Assembly (NCBI GenBank): GCA_045862995.1
Contig: BTVX01000017.1
Span: 1-64,000 of the forward strand
DNA: 64,000 nt
DNA from: UBA2387 sp019454665
GTDB lineage: Bacteria; Armatimonadota; Fimbriimonadia; Fimbriimonadales; Fimbriimonadaceae
Direction of reading: 5' to 3'
Below the pieces are notes generated by a model. The model was not told the origin of the DNA. It ran no database searches and was given only the letters and a program-made list of their open reading frames with translations. Both the position numbers and the translations under genes were made by a program. Below, piece after piece: positions 1-8,421 of the stretch. Each line of letters begins with the position of its first letter. Within the stretch, counting starts at the first letter, position 1.

Positions 1-76
1 CAAACATCCTCGCCGGATTGTGAATGAGTGTCCAGCGTTTTCGACGCACTCCAGTTGGCCGTCAACCCCTCCCCGA

Positions 77-98
77 CCCTCCCCAATCTTGGGGAGGG
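77..98 (-). terminator. Hairpin downstream of trpB
   Basis: An 8-bp perfect stem (CCCTCCCC / GGGGAGGG) with a six-base loop lies about 45 bases beyond the trpB stop codon on the minus strand. No U-tract follows it, so it may be a Rho-dependent or mRNA-stabilising 3' hairpin rather than a strong intrinsic terminator. Confidence 0.45.
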
Positions 99-144
99 AG
101 TTTGGCCAACGGCCAACCCCGACGCGACGCACGCCGCTCCAGTC

Positions 145-1323
145 TTACAGCCGCAGCAGCCTGGAGGCGGATTCCATGTCCTTGTCGCCTCGGCCGCTCA
201 TGTTCACCAGCACCCGTTCGCCGGGGCGGAACGCGGCGGTCCGCAGCAGAGCGAACGCGTGGGCCGATTCGAACGCGGGGATCAGTCCTTCGCGCTCGGC
301 CACCCAGCGGAACGCCGACAGGGCCTCGTCGTCGGTCACCGATGTGTATTCGGCGCGCCCCGAGTCCTTCAGGTGCGAGTGCTCCGCGCCAACGCCTGGA
401 TAGTCCAGCCCCGCCGAGACCGAGTGCGTCCCGATCACCTGGCCGTGCTCGTCCTGCATCAGGTAGCTGAACGAGCCGTGCAGCACGCCGGGCGAACCGG
501 CGGTGAGCGGGGCGGCGTGCTGGCCTGTTTCGATGCCCAGGCCGCCCGCCTCCACGCCGACCAGCCGCACGTCCGCATCCGGAACGAACGCGTGGAAGAA
601 GCCGATGGCGTTGGAGCCGCCGCCTACGCACGCGACCGCCGCCTCGGGCAACCGGCCGTAACGCTCCACGTACTGCGCCCGCGCCTCGATGCCGATGACG
701 GATTGCAGTTCGCGCACCAGATAGGGGTAGGGGTGCGGGCCCGCGGCGGTGCCGATGATGTAGTGCGTGTCCCGAACGTTGGTCACCCAGTCGCGCATGG
801 CCTCGTTCAGCGCATCCTTGAGCGTGCGCGTTCCGCTGGAAACGGGCACGACCTCCGCGCCAAGCAGCTTCATGCGGAACACGTTGATCTTCTGCCGCTC
901 GCAGTCTTCCTCGCCCATGTAGACGATGCACTTCAGGCCGAACAGAGCGCACACCGTGGCCGTGGCCACGCCGTGCTGCCCCGCGCCGGTCTCGGCGATG
1001 ATCCGCCTTTTGCCCATGCGCAACGCGAGCAGCCCTTGGCCGAGCGCGTTGTTGATCTTGTGCGCGCCCGTGTGGCACAGGTCTTCGCGCTTGACCACCA
1101 CGTGCAGTCCCGTGTCCTCGCTCAGCCGCTTGGCTTCGGTGAGGGGGGTCGGGCGTCCCACGTACTCGCGGCTGAGGCGCTCGAACTCGCCCCGAAAACC
1201 TGGATCGGCCCAGGCCTCGCGAAAGGAGGCGTCGAGCTCGTCCAGGGCGGGGATGAGGGTTTCGGGCACGTATCGCCCGCCAAAGGCGCCGAACCGGCCG
1301 CGGGCATCGGGAAGCGTGGACAT
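145..1323 (-). CDS. trpB: Tryptophan synthase beta chain
   Basis: This 392-residue protein is the usual length for TrpB, the PLP enzyme that condenses indole with L-serine in the last step of tryptophan synthesis. The hallmark HTGAHKINN motif is visible, with the Schiff-base lysine at about residue 89. The glycine-rich phosphate-binding GGGSNA stretch and the C-terminal SGRGDKD motif are also present. No trpA is seen next to it in the window; it may lie beyond the left edge, as trpA commonly follows trpB. The start codon is preceded by a TAGAAT box eight bases upstream and there is no SD, which points to a leaderless transcript. The neighbouring ABC operon is divergent. Identification is secure. 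Confidence 0.97.
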   Translation of the reverse strand: MSTLPDARGRFGAFGGRYVPETLIPALDELDASFREAWADPGFRGEFERLSREYVGRPTPLTEAKRLSEDTGLHVVVKREDLCHTGAHKINNALGQGLLALRMGKRRIIAETGAGQHGVATATVCALFGLKCIVYMGEEDCERQKINVFRMKLLGAEVVPVSSGTRTLKDALNEAMRDWVTNVRDTHYIIGTAAGPHPYPYLVRELQSVIGIEARAQYVERYGRLPEAAVACVGGGSNAIGFFHAFVPDADVRLVGVEAGGLGIETGQHAAPLTAGSPGVLHGSFSYLMQDEHGQVIGTHSVSAGLDYPGVGAEHSHLKDSGRAEYTSVTDDEALSAFRWVAEREGLIPAFESAHAFALLRTAAFRPGERVLVNMSGRGDKDMESASRLLRL

Positions 1324-1331
1324 TCGGTTCT

Positions 1332-1337
1332 ATTCTA
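1332..1337 (-). promoter_or_regulatory. -10 box of trpB (leaderless type)
   Basis: TAGAAT on the minus strand ends eight bases before the trpB ATG. Transcription starting about 7 bases downstream would begin essentially at the start codon. I see no good -35 element. It lies in the 74-base divergent region shared with the ABC transporter operon, which has a weaker TAACAT at 1380-1385. Confidence 0.5.
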
Positions 1338-1397
1338 CGCGTGTCGTCCTTCCGAGCGTCGGCGGTGTTCGCGTTGCGCTAACATCCTCGGCAAGCC

Positions 1398-3101
1398 ATG
1401 AGCGCACGCCCGCCAGATCCCGCCGAGACCCAGGGCGGCTTGCGCGTGGAAGGGCTCGCCCGGGAAGGCGTGTTCCAGGACGTGGCTTTTCGGGTTCGGC
1501 CGGGCGAAGTGGTGGCACTGGCTGGGCTGGTGGGTTCCGGGCGTTCGGAGGTCGTGCGCGCCGTGTTCGGGCTCGACCCTCGCGGGGGGCGCGTGTGGGC
1601 CAACGGTCGCGCGGTCGGCAGCGTGCGGGACGCCATCGCCGCCGGCGTTGCCTTGGTTCCCGAAGATCGGCAGCACGAGGGCCTGGTCCTGCCGATGAGC
1701 ATCGAGGACAACCTCGGCCTGGTGGCCCGTTCGGGTCAGCCCCTGTTGCGTCCGTCTTCGGACGAGCGCGAGCGCACCCGCCAGGCCCGGGAGCGGTTGG
1801 ACATCCGCATGGCTTCCGCCTCCGATCCCGTGGCCTCGCTCTCGGGCGGCAACCAGCAGAAGGTGTTGCTCGGCAAGTGGCTGGCGGGCGAGCCCACGGT
1901 CCTGCTGCTCGACGAGCCGACGCGCGGCGTGGACGTGGGGGCCAAGGCGCAGATCCACCGCCGCATCCGGGAACTCGCCGAGTCGGGCGCGGCCGTGCTC
2001 GTTGTGTCCTCGGAGATCCCCGAGGTGGTGGCGCTGGCCGACCGCGTGCTGGTCATGCGCGAGGGCCGCATCGCCGGAGAACTGGACCGCGCCTCGGCTT
2101 CACCCGAAGCGATCCTGAGTCTGGCGCTCCCCGATGGAGCGGGTCAGGACCAGCGCACGGCCCCGTGGCGCGCCTCGCGGACCACGGTCGGATGGGCGCT
2201 GTTGGCGATGCTCGTCGCCTGTTCGCTCGCGAATCCGGCGTTCGCGTCGCTCGAGAACCTGCGCGACCTGCTCGTGAAGACCGCGCCCGCACTCATCGTC
2301 GGCTCGGCATTGACGCTGATCGTGCTGGCGCGCGAGATCGACATCTCGGTGGGCTCGCTCATGGGCCTGTGCGCGGCGGTGATGGGGATCGCCACGTCTG
2401 CCGACCGCATGGGGCTGCCTCCGTGGGTGGGCGTGGCGGCGTGCCTGGGCGTCGGGGTGCTGGGCGGGTTGTTGAACGGCGCGATCGTGGCCTGGGGCCG
2501 CGTGCCTTCGATCATCGCGACGCTCGGCACGCTCACCGTTTTCCGAGGCGTCACCGAGTTGATGCTTGGCGGGCGGTGGATCGAGCGCATCCCCGAGGGC
2601 TTGCGCGCGTTCGGGACCGGCGGGCTCGGCGGCGTGCCGTACTCGGTCACGGCGGCGCTGGTCTTTGCGTTGGCGATGGGCGTGTTGGCGCACCGCACGC
2701 CGTTCGGGTTGCGCGTTCGGGCGTTGGGCAGCGCGCCTCGTTCGGCGGAGGTGGTCGGCGTGCCCGGGGCGCGTCTTCGCTGGATGCTGTTCGCCTTGAC
2801 TGGGCTGGCTTGCGGCGTCGCGGCTTTGTTCTCGGCGACCCAGTTGCGGGTCGTCGAATCGGGGTTCGGGTCGGGGTTCGAGTTGGTTGCCGTGGCCTCG
2901 GTGATCGTGGGCGGCACCTCGATCCAAGGCGGACGCGGCACGGTGTTGGGGACAGTGTTCGCCGCGTGGCTGCTGGGCAGTCTGTCCACGGTGCTCATCT
3001 TCCTGCGTCTTGGCGAAGCGGCGACGTATTGGGAGCGCATGGCTCAGGGCGTGTTGATCTTGGCGGCCGTGTTGCTCGACCGCAGCCGGAGGGCCTCGTG
3101 A
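1398..3101 (+). CDS. Sugar ABC transporter: single ATPase half fused to permease
   Basis: This 567-residue fusion belongs to the CUT2 (ribose/rhamnose/autoinducer-2 type) importers. Residues 15-245 are an ABC ATPase domain that matches the SECOND half of RbsA-type proteins: a degenerate Walker A (GLVGSGRSE, residues 43-51, no lysine), LSGGNQQ at 148-154 and LLLDEPTRGVD at about 169-179. From about residue 253 it continues as an RbsC-like permease with about eight to ten membrane segments. The canonical first ATPase half is missing, and an in-frame TAA at 1380-1382 prevents upstream extension. The gene ends in a GTGA overlap with the second permease. Its function as an importer subunit is inferred; without NBD1, ATP hydrolysis is doubtful unless another gene supplies it. 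Confidence 0.88.
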   Translation: MSARPPDPAETQGGLRVEGLAREGVFQDVAFRVRPGEVVALAGLVGSGRSEVVRAVFGLDPRGGRVWANGRAVGSVRDAIAAGVALVPEDRQHEGLVLPMSIEDNLGLVARSGQPLLRPSSDERERTRQARERLDIRMASASDPVASLSGGNQQKVLLGKWLAGEPTVLLLDEPTRGVDVGAKAQIHRRIRELAESGAAVLVVSSEIPEVVALADRVLVMREGRIAGELDRASASPEAILSLALPDGAGQDQRTAPWRASRTTVGWALLAMLVACSLANPAFASLENLRDLLVKTAPALIVGSALTLIVLAREIDISVGSLMGLCAAVMGIATSADRMGLPPWVGVAACLGVGVLGGLLNGAIVAWGRVPSIIATLGTLTVFRGVTELMLGGRWIERIPEGLRAFGTGGLGGVPYSVTAALVFALAMGVLAHRTPFGLRVRALGSAPRSAEVVGVPGARLRWMLFALTGLACGVAALFSATQLRVVESGFGSGFELVAVASVIVGGTSIQGGRGTVLGTVFAAWLLGSLSTVLIFLRLGEAATYWERMAQGVLILAAVLLDRSRRAS

Positions 3102-4030
3102 ACGTCCTTCGCTCGCGGGAATTTGCGTTGTCGCTGATCTTGGCCGCGATGCTCCTGACCGCGTGGCGGCTCGATCCCCGGTTCGTGCAGCCCCGGGCGC
3201 AGATGCTGCTGGCCACCCACGTATGGGAACTCGCCATCGTGGCCGTGCCGATGCTGCTCATCGTGCTCTCGCGGGGGATTGACCTTTCGGTGGGTTCAAC
3301 GGTGGCGCTTGCCGGGGTTTGCCTGGGGTTGGCGCACGAGCGGGGCGTTCCGCCGGCGCTGGCGATTCTGGCGGCTTTGTGCGTTGGGGCTGCCGCGGGG
3401 GCGTTGAACGGCTGGTGCGTGGCGCGGTGGGGCGTTCATCCGCTCATCGCGACGCTGGCGACGATGGCGGCGTTTCGCGGGCTGGCCGAAGGCGTCACGC
3501 TGGCGAGGCCCATCTCGGGCTACCCCGAGGCGATCGCCCGCTGGAGCCAGGCCCCATGGCCGATGGCGCTGTTCCTGTTGCTAGCGGGGGCGGCGGCGTT
3601 CGTGTTGGCGCGGACGGTCTGGGGTCGCTGGATCGTGGCCGTCGGTTACGAAGAACGTGCGGCCCGGTTCGCGGGCATCCCCGTGGATCGCTTGAAGCTG
3701 GCCCTGTACACGGTTTCGGGGGCGTGCTGCGGATTGGCGGCGGTGCTGCTGGTCGCCCGCAACAACACGGCCAAGGCCGACATGGGCATGGGGCTGGAAC
3801 TGGAAGCGATCACGGCTGTCGTCCTGGGGGGCGCGAGCATTGACGGCGGGAAGGGTAAGGTTTCTGGACTGGTGCTCGGGTTGGCGCTCATCCACTTCAC
3901 GCGCGAGTTCGTAAGCTGGCATTGGAAGCGGACCGAACTCAACTTGGTGGTGATCGGCGCGTTGCTGGTTGCGGCCGTGTTGCTGGAGCGTGCGCTCGGC
4001 TCGGGCAAGGGTTCTCGGAGAACGTCATGA
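3098..4030 (+). CDS. Sugar ABC transporter permease (RbsC/RhaQ-like)
   Basis: A 310-residue hydrophobic protein of the CUT2 permease family. It carries the family's RGIDLSVGS stretch near residue 61 and the cytoplasmic GGASIDGGKGK loop that contacts the ATPase, near residue 248. The start is GTG, overlapping the TGA of the preceding fusion (GTGA), so the two are translationally coupled. Two different permeases followed by a binding protein match the layout of rhamnose (rhaSTPQ) and AI-2 (lsrACDB) operons, suggesting a heterodimeric channel. The substrate cannot be told from sequence alone. Confidence 0.92.
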   Translation: MNVLRSREFALSLILAAMLLTAWRLDPRFVQPRAQMLLATHVWELAIVAVPMLLIVLSRGIDLSVGSTVALAGVCLGLAHERGVPPALAILAALCVGAAAGALNGWCVARWGVHPLIATLATMAAFRGLAEGVTLARPISGYPEAIARWSQAPWPMALFLLLAGAAAFVLARTVWGRWIVAVGYEERAARFAGIPVDRLKLALYTVSGACCGLAAVLLVARNNTAKADMGMGLELEAITAVVLGGASIDGGKGKVSGLVLGLALIHFTREFVSWHWKRTELNLVVIGALLVAAVLLERALGSGKGSRRTS

Positions 4031-5040
4031 AACTCGTTCAAGTCCTCGCGTTGGGTGTTGCGCTGCTTTGGGCCGTGGGATGCGGTCCGAGCGAAGGCGC
4101 CGGTGGTTCGGAACCGAAGGCGGACGCCAAGGTGGTCGTCGCCCTGCTGCCCAAAAAGAAGGGCGTGCCGTACTTCACCAGTTGCGCCGATGGGGCCGCC
4201 GAAGCCGCCAAGGAACTCGGCATCGAGCTCATCTACGACGGTCCGACCAGCGGCGACGCCGCCGAAGCGGTGAAGCTGGTGGACCAGTGGACCGCGCAAG
4301 GCGTGAGCGCCATCGCCGTTTCGCCCAACGATCCCGACGTGCTCGGCCCGGCCATGAAGCGCGCCCGTGACCAGGGCATCAAGGTGCTGACCTGGGACGC
4401 CGACGCCGCGCCGGACGCCCGCGAGTTCTTGGTCAATCAGGCGACGCCCGAAGAGATCGGCTTTGGCTTGGTGGACGCGATGGCCAAGGACTTGGGCGGG
4501 GACGACGCGACGGGCGAGGTGGCCATCGTTACGGCCGCCCTGACCGCTGCGAACCAGAACGAGTGGATCAAGCACATCAAGACGCGGCTGGAGAAGTACC
4601 CCGGCCTGAAACTGGTGGCCACGAAGCCCTCGAACGAGGACCAGAAGCTTGCGTTTTCGGTGACGCAAGACCTGATGAAGGCCTATCCCGGATTGAAGGG
4701 CGTGTTCGCCATCAGTTCGGTGGCGTTTCCCGGCGCGGCGGAAGCGGTGAAGCAGGCGGGCAAGACGGGCCAAGTGATGGTCACGGGCCTCAGCACGCCG
4801 AACGACATGCGCTCGTACGTCGAGGAAGGGGTCGTCCGCTCGGTGATCTTGTGGGACACCCGCGACCTCGGCTACCTCACCGTTCAAGCGGCGAAGGCCC
4901 TCGTGGACGGCACGCTCAAGCCCGGCGCGACGGGGCTGAAGGCGGGGCGGCTGGGCGAGAAGCAGGTCTCCGGCGACCAGGTGATGCTCGGCGGAATCCT
5001 GGTGTTCACGAAGGAGAACATCGGGCAGTACGACTTCTAG
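4027..5040 (+). CDS. Sugar ABC transporter substrate-binding lipoprotein (LsrB/RhaS-like)
   Basis: A 337-residue periplasmic binding protein (peripla_BP_4 type). The N-terminus is a lipoprotein signal with the lipobox cysteine at residue 19, so the mature protein should be lipid-anchored outside the cytoplasmic membrane. The body reads as the two-lobed ribose-binding fold, with PYF near the start and an AVSPNDPD loop. Overall resemblance is to LsrB/RhaS proteins. It starts at an ATGA overlap with the permease stop, making it the last gene of the operon. Ligand uncertain: rhamnose, AI-2 or a related pentose/deoxysugar. Confidence 0.92.
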   Translation: MKLVQVLALGVALLWAVGCGPSEGAGGSEPKADAKVVVALLPKKKGVPYFTSCADGAAEAAKELGIELIYDGPTSGDAAEAVKLVDQWTAQGVSAIAVSPNDPDVLGPAMKRARDQGIKVLTWDADAAPDAREFLVNQATPEEIGFGLVDAMAKDLGGDDATGEVAIVTAALTAANQNEWIKHIKTRLEKYPGLKLVATKPSNEDQKLAFSVTQDLMKAYPGLKGVFAISSVAFPGAAEAVKQAGKTGQVMVTGLSTPNDMRSYVEEGVVRSVILWDTRDLGYLTVQAAKALVDGTLKPGATGLKAGRLGEKQVSGDQVMLGGILVFTKENIGQYDF

Positions 5041-5333
5041 GGAGTTCCGCGCCCGAGCGTGTCGGCGCCAAGCGCGCCCGTGGCGGCCAAGTGAACCACG
5101 GCGACGTAGCACGCTTGCACCAGCAGCGACAGCAGCACCACGTGGAACACCACGGTCAGCAGGCGTTCGCCCACGCGCAGGGCGAGGCGGTCTTGGCGGA
5201 CGATGCTCTCGGCGATCGGGCGGGGCGCGTGAACGACCACCCAGCGCCGCGTGCGCTTGATCGGCGGCCGCCGCATCAGCCAGAGCATCCACGCCCAGAC
5301 GGCGCGTGCGAGAGTTCTTCCAAACCAGCCCAT
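5037..5333 (-). CDS. Small single-pass membrane protein, unknown
   Basis: A 98-residue open frame on the minus strand whose stop overlaps the end of the binding-protein gene. It begins with a Trp/Arg-rich amphipathic stretch and has one clear hydrophobic segment (about residues 62-84). It fills the whole gap between the transporter operon and the divergent PAP2 gene. I do not recognise a family. Codon choice looks like that of the neighbouring genes, which supports it being real. Confidence 0.5.
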   Translation of the reverse strand: MGWFGRTLARAVWAWMLWLMRRPPIKRTRRWVVVHAPRPIAESIVRQDRLALRVGERLLTVVFHVVLLSLLVQACYVAVVHLAATGALGADTLGRGTP

Positions 5334-5356
5334 GGTGGGTTCTACGCGGCGTCGGC

Positions 5357-5362
5357 CACAAT
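5357..5362 (+). promoter_or_regulatory. -10 box of PAP2 gene (leaderless type)
   Basis: CACAAT ends five bases before the GTG start of the PAP2 gene, with no SD in between. This is one of the shortest box-to-start distances in the window and is consistent with a leaderless mRNA. Confidence 0.4.
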
Positions 5363-5367
5363 GAGCC

Positions 5368-5943
5368 GTGCGCGAACTCGACGTGAGGCTATTTTACTGG
5401 GTCAACCAGTGGCCCGACCGGTTCGAACCCTTGTTCAAACTGCTCAGCGACGGCATCAAGACGCCGCCGATCCGTATCGCGTTCGCCGTGGTGTTCGTGC
5501 TGCTGCTGCTCGCGGGGAAGACCACGCGGCGTGCGGCGATCTTGGCGATCCTGGCCTTCCCGCTCGCCAACGAGTTCTCCGAGTCGTTCAAGCTGTCGTT
5601 CCGGATGTTGCGCCCGTGCGTGGAGTTGGAAAGCGTGCTCCTGCGCACCGATGCCCTGACCAGCTTCGGCACGGCCTCCTCGCACGCGGCCAACATGGCG
5701 GCGGTGGCGTTCGTGATGTGCGCGACGATGCGTTGGTGGGGGTTGCCGTGGGTGCTATTGGCCTTGTTGACGGGGCTTTCGCGGATCTATGTGGGCGTGC
5801 ACTACCCGTCGCAAGTCCTCTTGGGGTGGGTTTGCGGGACGTTCTCGGGGTTCCTTGTCGTCCATATGGCAAAGGCGATCGCGCAACGCGCCGAGGCGCG
5901 GCGCGCCCCACCTCATCTTGACCTTGAGCCGAACAAGAACTGA
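5368..5943 (+). CDS. PAP2-family membrane phosphatase
   Basis: A 191-residue protein with four to five membrane helices and the PAP2 signature spread over three motifs: KLSFRMLRP (motif 1), SSH near residue 109 (motif 2) and SRIYVGVH near residue 138 (motif 3). Family members dephosphorylate lipid phosphates such as undecaprenyl pyrophosphate or phosphatidic acid at the membrane surface. Two positions deviate: motif 2 reads ASSH rather than PSGH, and the aspartate usually found four residues after the motif 3 histidine is glutamine. The core Arg, Ser and His residues remain, so activity is plausible. GTG start, short leader. Confidence 0.85.
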   Translation: MRELDVRLFYWVNQWPDRFEPLFKLLSDGIKTPPIRIAFAVVFVLLLLAGKTTRRAAILAILAFPLANEFSESFKLSFRMLRPCVELESVLLRTDALTSFGTASSHAANMAAVAFVMCATMRWWGLPWVLLALLTGLSRIYVGVHYPSQVLLGWVCGTFSGFLVVHMAKAIAQRAEARRAPPHLDLEPNKN

Positions 5944-6925
5944 GACAGCGGTCGGCCCTCCCAAGTATTGGGGGCGCTCTCGAAGCAGATCAGCCACTGG
6001 CTCGTGCGAAGCACAACGACCAAGCCGTCTCGAATTGCGATGTTGTGCCTCCTGAGCTCGGCTTCCACTGCCCGGCGGGTGGTCGGAGGCAAGCCGGACA
6101 ACACTGCACGACCCGACTGCAACTCTCCAAGAAGGCCGTGCTCGCGAAACACCCGCAAGCCTTCTTCTCGCTGCAGCGCAGCGAACTCCGTCCAGAGCGC
6201 GCCGACTCGGTCTTCGACTGCTTTCCATAAGGCTTGGGACCAGCGGGCACGCTAATATCGTTCGAGGCTCGCAGGTAAACGACGGTGGCATTCTCCAGAG
6301 AGGCCGCTTCGGCCTTGGTCTGGGCTACAAAGGACGAATGGATGTCCGTGTTGCGTGAACCGTCCCTGCCGCCGTCGAGGCGCGACGGGTGAGTCGCGGG
6401 GCGCGATAGGTTTGGTGCAAGGTCGTAGAGCGAGGGTGCCCCGATCGTCGGTGGGGCTGTCGGATCCTCCACTCCTACGTACAGCAAAGGCTCAATGGCG
6501 AACCGCATGGAGCGATTCGCACCCAACGACCCACCTGCAAGCGTCCTAAAAGCGGGTTCCAGCGCCGCCCTCAATTGCTCAGGAAAGTCAGCAAGGTCAA
6601 GGGTCCTCAGCGGATCGCGCCCTTTGAGGTACTTGGCCACCTCGACCGCCAAGGCGTACCCTCCCTGCTCAACATAATCGGCATGCACCATAAGGTTGAC
6701 CGTATCTCGATCAATCGCTTTTGTCTCGAGCAACCGGTATCCGAGCGAGGACGCGCGTTTGGCGAGATCGTCGCGATCTTCCGCCAACCAGAGCTTGCGG
6801 GCATCTGCGACGGCATCGAGTGGAGCGAGAATCGCCACACCCTCCGTGAATGGCTCCGTGCGACTCGTTGGCTGATCTGCATAGGCGAGTGCGAGAAGGG
6901 TGGCAATGCAAGCGGCCAGGGTCAC
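5913..6925 (-). pseudogene. Unknown membrane-anchored protein, reading frame broken by one base
   Basis: The frame opens at a GTG that overlaps the TGA of the upstream gene (GTGA). It starts with a hydrophobic signal/anchor (VTLAACIATLLALAYA) and reads sensibly to about position 6240. There the natural sequence continues in another frame: ...SNDISVPA joins WSQALWKAVEDRVGALW... and runs to a stop at 5913. The total, 1013 bases, is one short of a whole number of codons, as expected for a single-base deletion in the short G/C run near 6245. If repaired, the protein has about 337 residues. No family recognised; Gly/Ser/Pro-rich middle, Leu/Glu-rich end. The 3' end overlaps the convergent PAP2 gene by 31 bases. 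Composition is less GC-rich than the neighbours. The break could be an assembly error or true decay. Confidence 0.55.
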
Positions 6926-7362
6926 GATCCGCCACCCCCACCAGGAGGTTCCTCTTCCGGACCCTTGAGCAATCTCGTCTCGTCCGTCCACCAGCGGTCG
7001 TCGTAGGTTCTTTTGACTCGTCCGTACGGAGTTGTGCGCTTTTGAGTCTTGTAGAGCCCAGTAGTCTCGCTGAACTGAATCTTGTGCTCGAACCACCAGC
7101 CCGCCGGAATTAGGAGCGAACCACTTGGGTCTGCCCCTTGGGGTCCGTGGTACTGGTACGAAAACGAATTGTTGACCAAAGGGTCGTAAGGCGACGACCA
7201 AGTCGGCAAGGGCGGTTCGGTCGGCGCTCCTGCGAGCACCTGCTGGGCCACGACCTTTCCAAACCTGTGGCTACTCAGGCTGCCTGAATAGGGGGCAAGA
7301 GTGAAATCAGCGCCAATCGGAGATGTTTGGACGACCACCACACTGCCCGACGACTCGATCAT
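6922..7362 (-). CDS. Hypothetical protein of low-GC insert
   Basis: A 146-residue frame with no recognised family. It is rich in aromatic, Ser and Pro residues, contains a WWFEHKIQF strand-like segment, and ends in a Pro/Gly-rich tail. The frame is open a further 18 codons upstream of the ATG without another ATG, so the true start is uncertain. It overlaps the next gene by four bases, indicating a two-gene unit. Base composition and codon use are less GC-biased than the flanks, suggesting acquired DNA. Confidence 0.5.
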   Translation of the reverse strand: MIESSGSVVVVQTSPIGADFTLAPYSGSLSSHRFGKVVAQQVLAGAPTEPPLPTWSSPYDPLVNNSFSYQYHGPQGADPSGSLLIPAGWWFEHKIQFSETTGLYKTQKRTTPYGRVKRTYDDRWWTDETRLLKGPEEEPPGGGGGS

Positions 7363-7671
7363 GTTGCTCTGTTGGGACTCGAGCTCCCAGTCCGACTCGA
7401 ACCTCGCTAAGGGCGGTTACCGTGGAGGGGAAGCATGAAGTGGGCAACGACCATCAAAAGCATGGATGAAACGTTAGCAGGTGGTGTCATCGGTTGTCAA
7501 GGGTTGGTTCACGATTGGAGAATCCAAGTCGAGTTCACTTGGACAGGCGTCCACCGAAGTGGGCGCCAGCGGGCGACTTTGAGACACTCGGGACGAAACA
7601 AGGACTCAACGGCTCACTGGGGAGCGAAACCGCGTCGGGTTGCGTCCGTATGAGAAGTAGCCGAGCGAGCG
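7363..7671. other. Intergenic region between divergent genes
   Basis: About 310 bases without a convincing gene. The left half keeps the lower GC of the adjacent insert and the right half returns to normal composition. It must carry the promoters of the unknown pair (leftward) and the M50-like gene (rightward). No clear -35/-10 pair or hairpin was recognised. Confidence 0.4.
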
Positions 7672-8367
7672 ATGGCCCAGAACCGAACCAAGCCTAGGAT
7701 GCGTCCCGACCAGACGTTGTTGCTGGCCGCTTCGGCCGTCGCATTGGCGTCGTGGTTCGTCGAGCCGCTCAGGTTCGTCCTGATCCCGCTCATCTACCTC
7801 AACACCCACCTGCACGAGCTTGGTCACGCGGCGGCGGCGTTCGCTTCGGGCGGATTGGCGCAGGCGATCTACGTTTATGGGGACGGCAGCGGGCAGACGC
7901 CGGTCATGGGCGGCAATGCGCTCTTGGTGGCGTCGGCGGGCTACGTCGGGACCGCTCTGCTCGGCGGCCTGTTCATCGCCATGACCGGCAACGAGAAGGG
8001 TGCGCGGCATTCGCTGTTGGCGATGGGCGCCTCGCTCGGGCTTTCGATGCTGTTCTTGGTTCGGGGCGACGGCATCGGGCTGGCTTCGGGGCTCTTCTGG
8101 ACCGCCATCGCGTTCGCCTCGGCCAAGTGGATGAAAGGGCAGGCGCTGATGTTCCTCGCCCGGTTCTTAGGGGTGCAGTTGTGCCTCACCTCGGCCGAAG
8201 CGTTCGCGTCGCTTTATGCGGCTTCGCGGGCGGGATTGCACAGCGACGCCGCGATTTTGGCGGGACTTTCGGGCATTCCCCCGTTGGTGTGGGCGTCCGG
8301 GTGGCTAATCTTGAGTTTGGCCATCGTCGTAGCGAGCCTGCGGCGCGCTTGGCGTTCGGCGGCTTGA
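7672..8367 (+). CDS. M50-like membrane metalloprotease (HELGH)
   Basis: A 231-residue protein with about six membrane segments. The zinc-binding motif HELGH sits near residue 48 at the end of the first or second helix, as in site-2 protease (M50B-like) proteins. These either cleave membrane-embedded substrates or, in some families, act in membrane-protein quality control. A second conserved M50 element (NxxPxxxLDG) is not obvious, so this is the divergent M50B-like group. It stands alone between a low-GC insert and a lipoprotein gene. Catalytic role inferred from HExxH only. Confidence 0.78.
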   Translation: MAQNRTKPRMRPDQTLLLAASAVALASWFVEPLRFVLIPLIYLNTHLHELGHAAAAFASGGLAQAIYVYGDGSGQTPVMGGNALLVASAGYVGTALLGGLFIAMTGNEKGARHSLLAMGASLGLSMLFLVRGDGIGLASGLFWTAIAFASAKWMKGQALMFLARFLGVQLCLTSAEAFASLYAASRAGLHSDAAILAGLSGIPPLVWASGWLILSLAIVVASLRRAWRSAA

Positions 8368-8421
8368 CCGGTTGCTGTATCACCTTCGTCCGCAGTGAAC
8401 TCCTCTACGATCGAGGAAACC

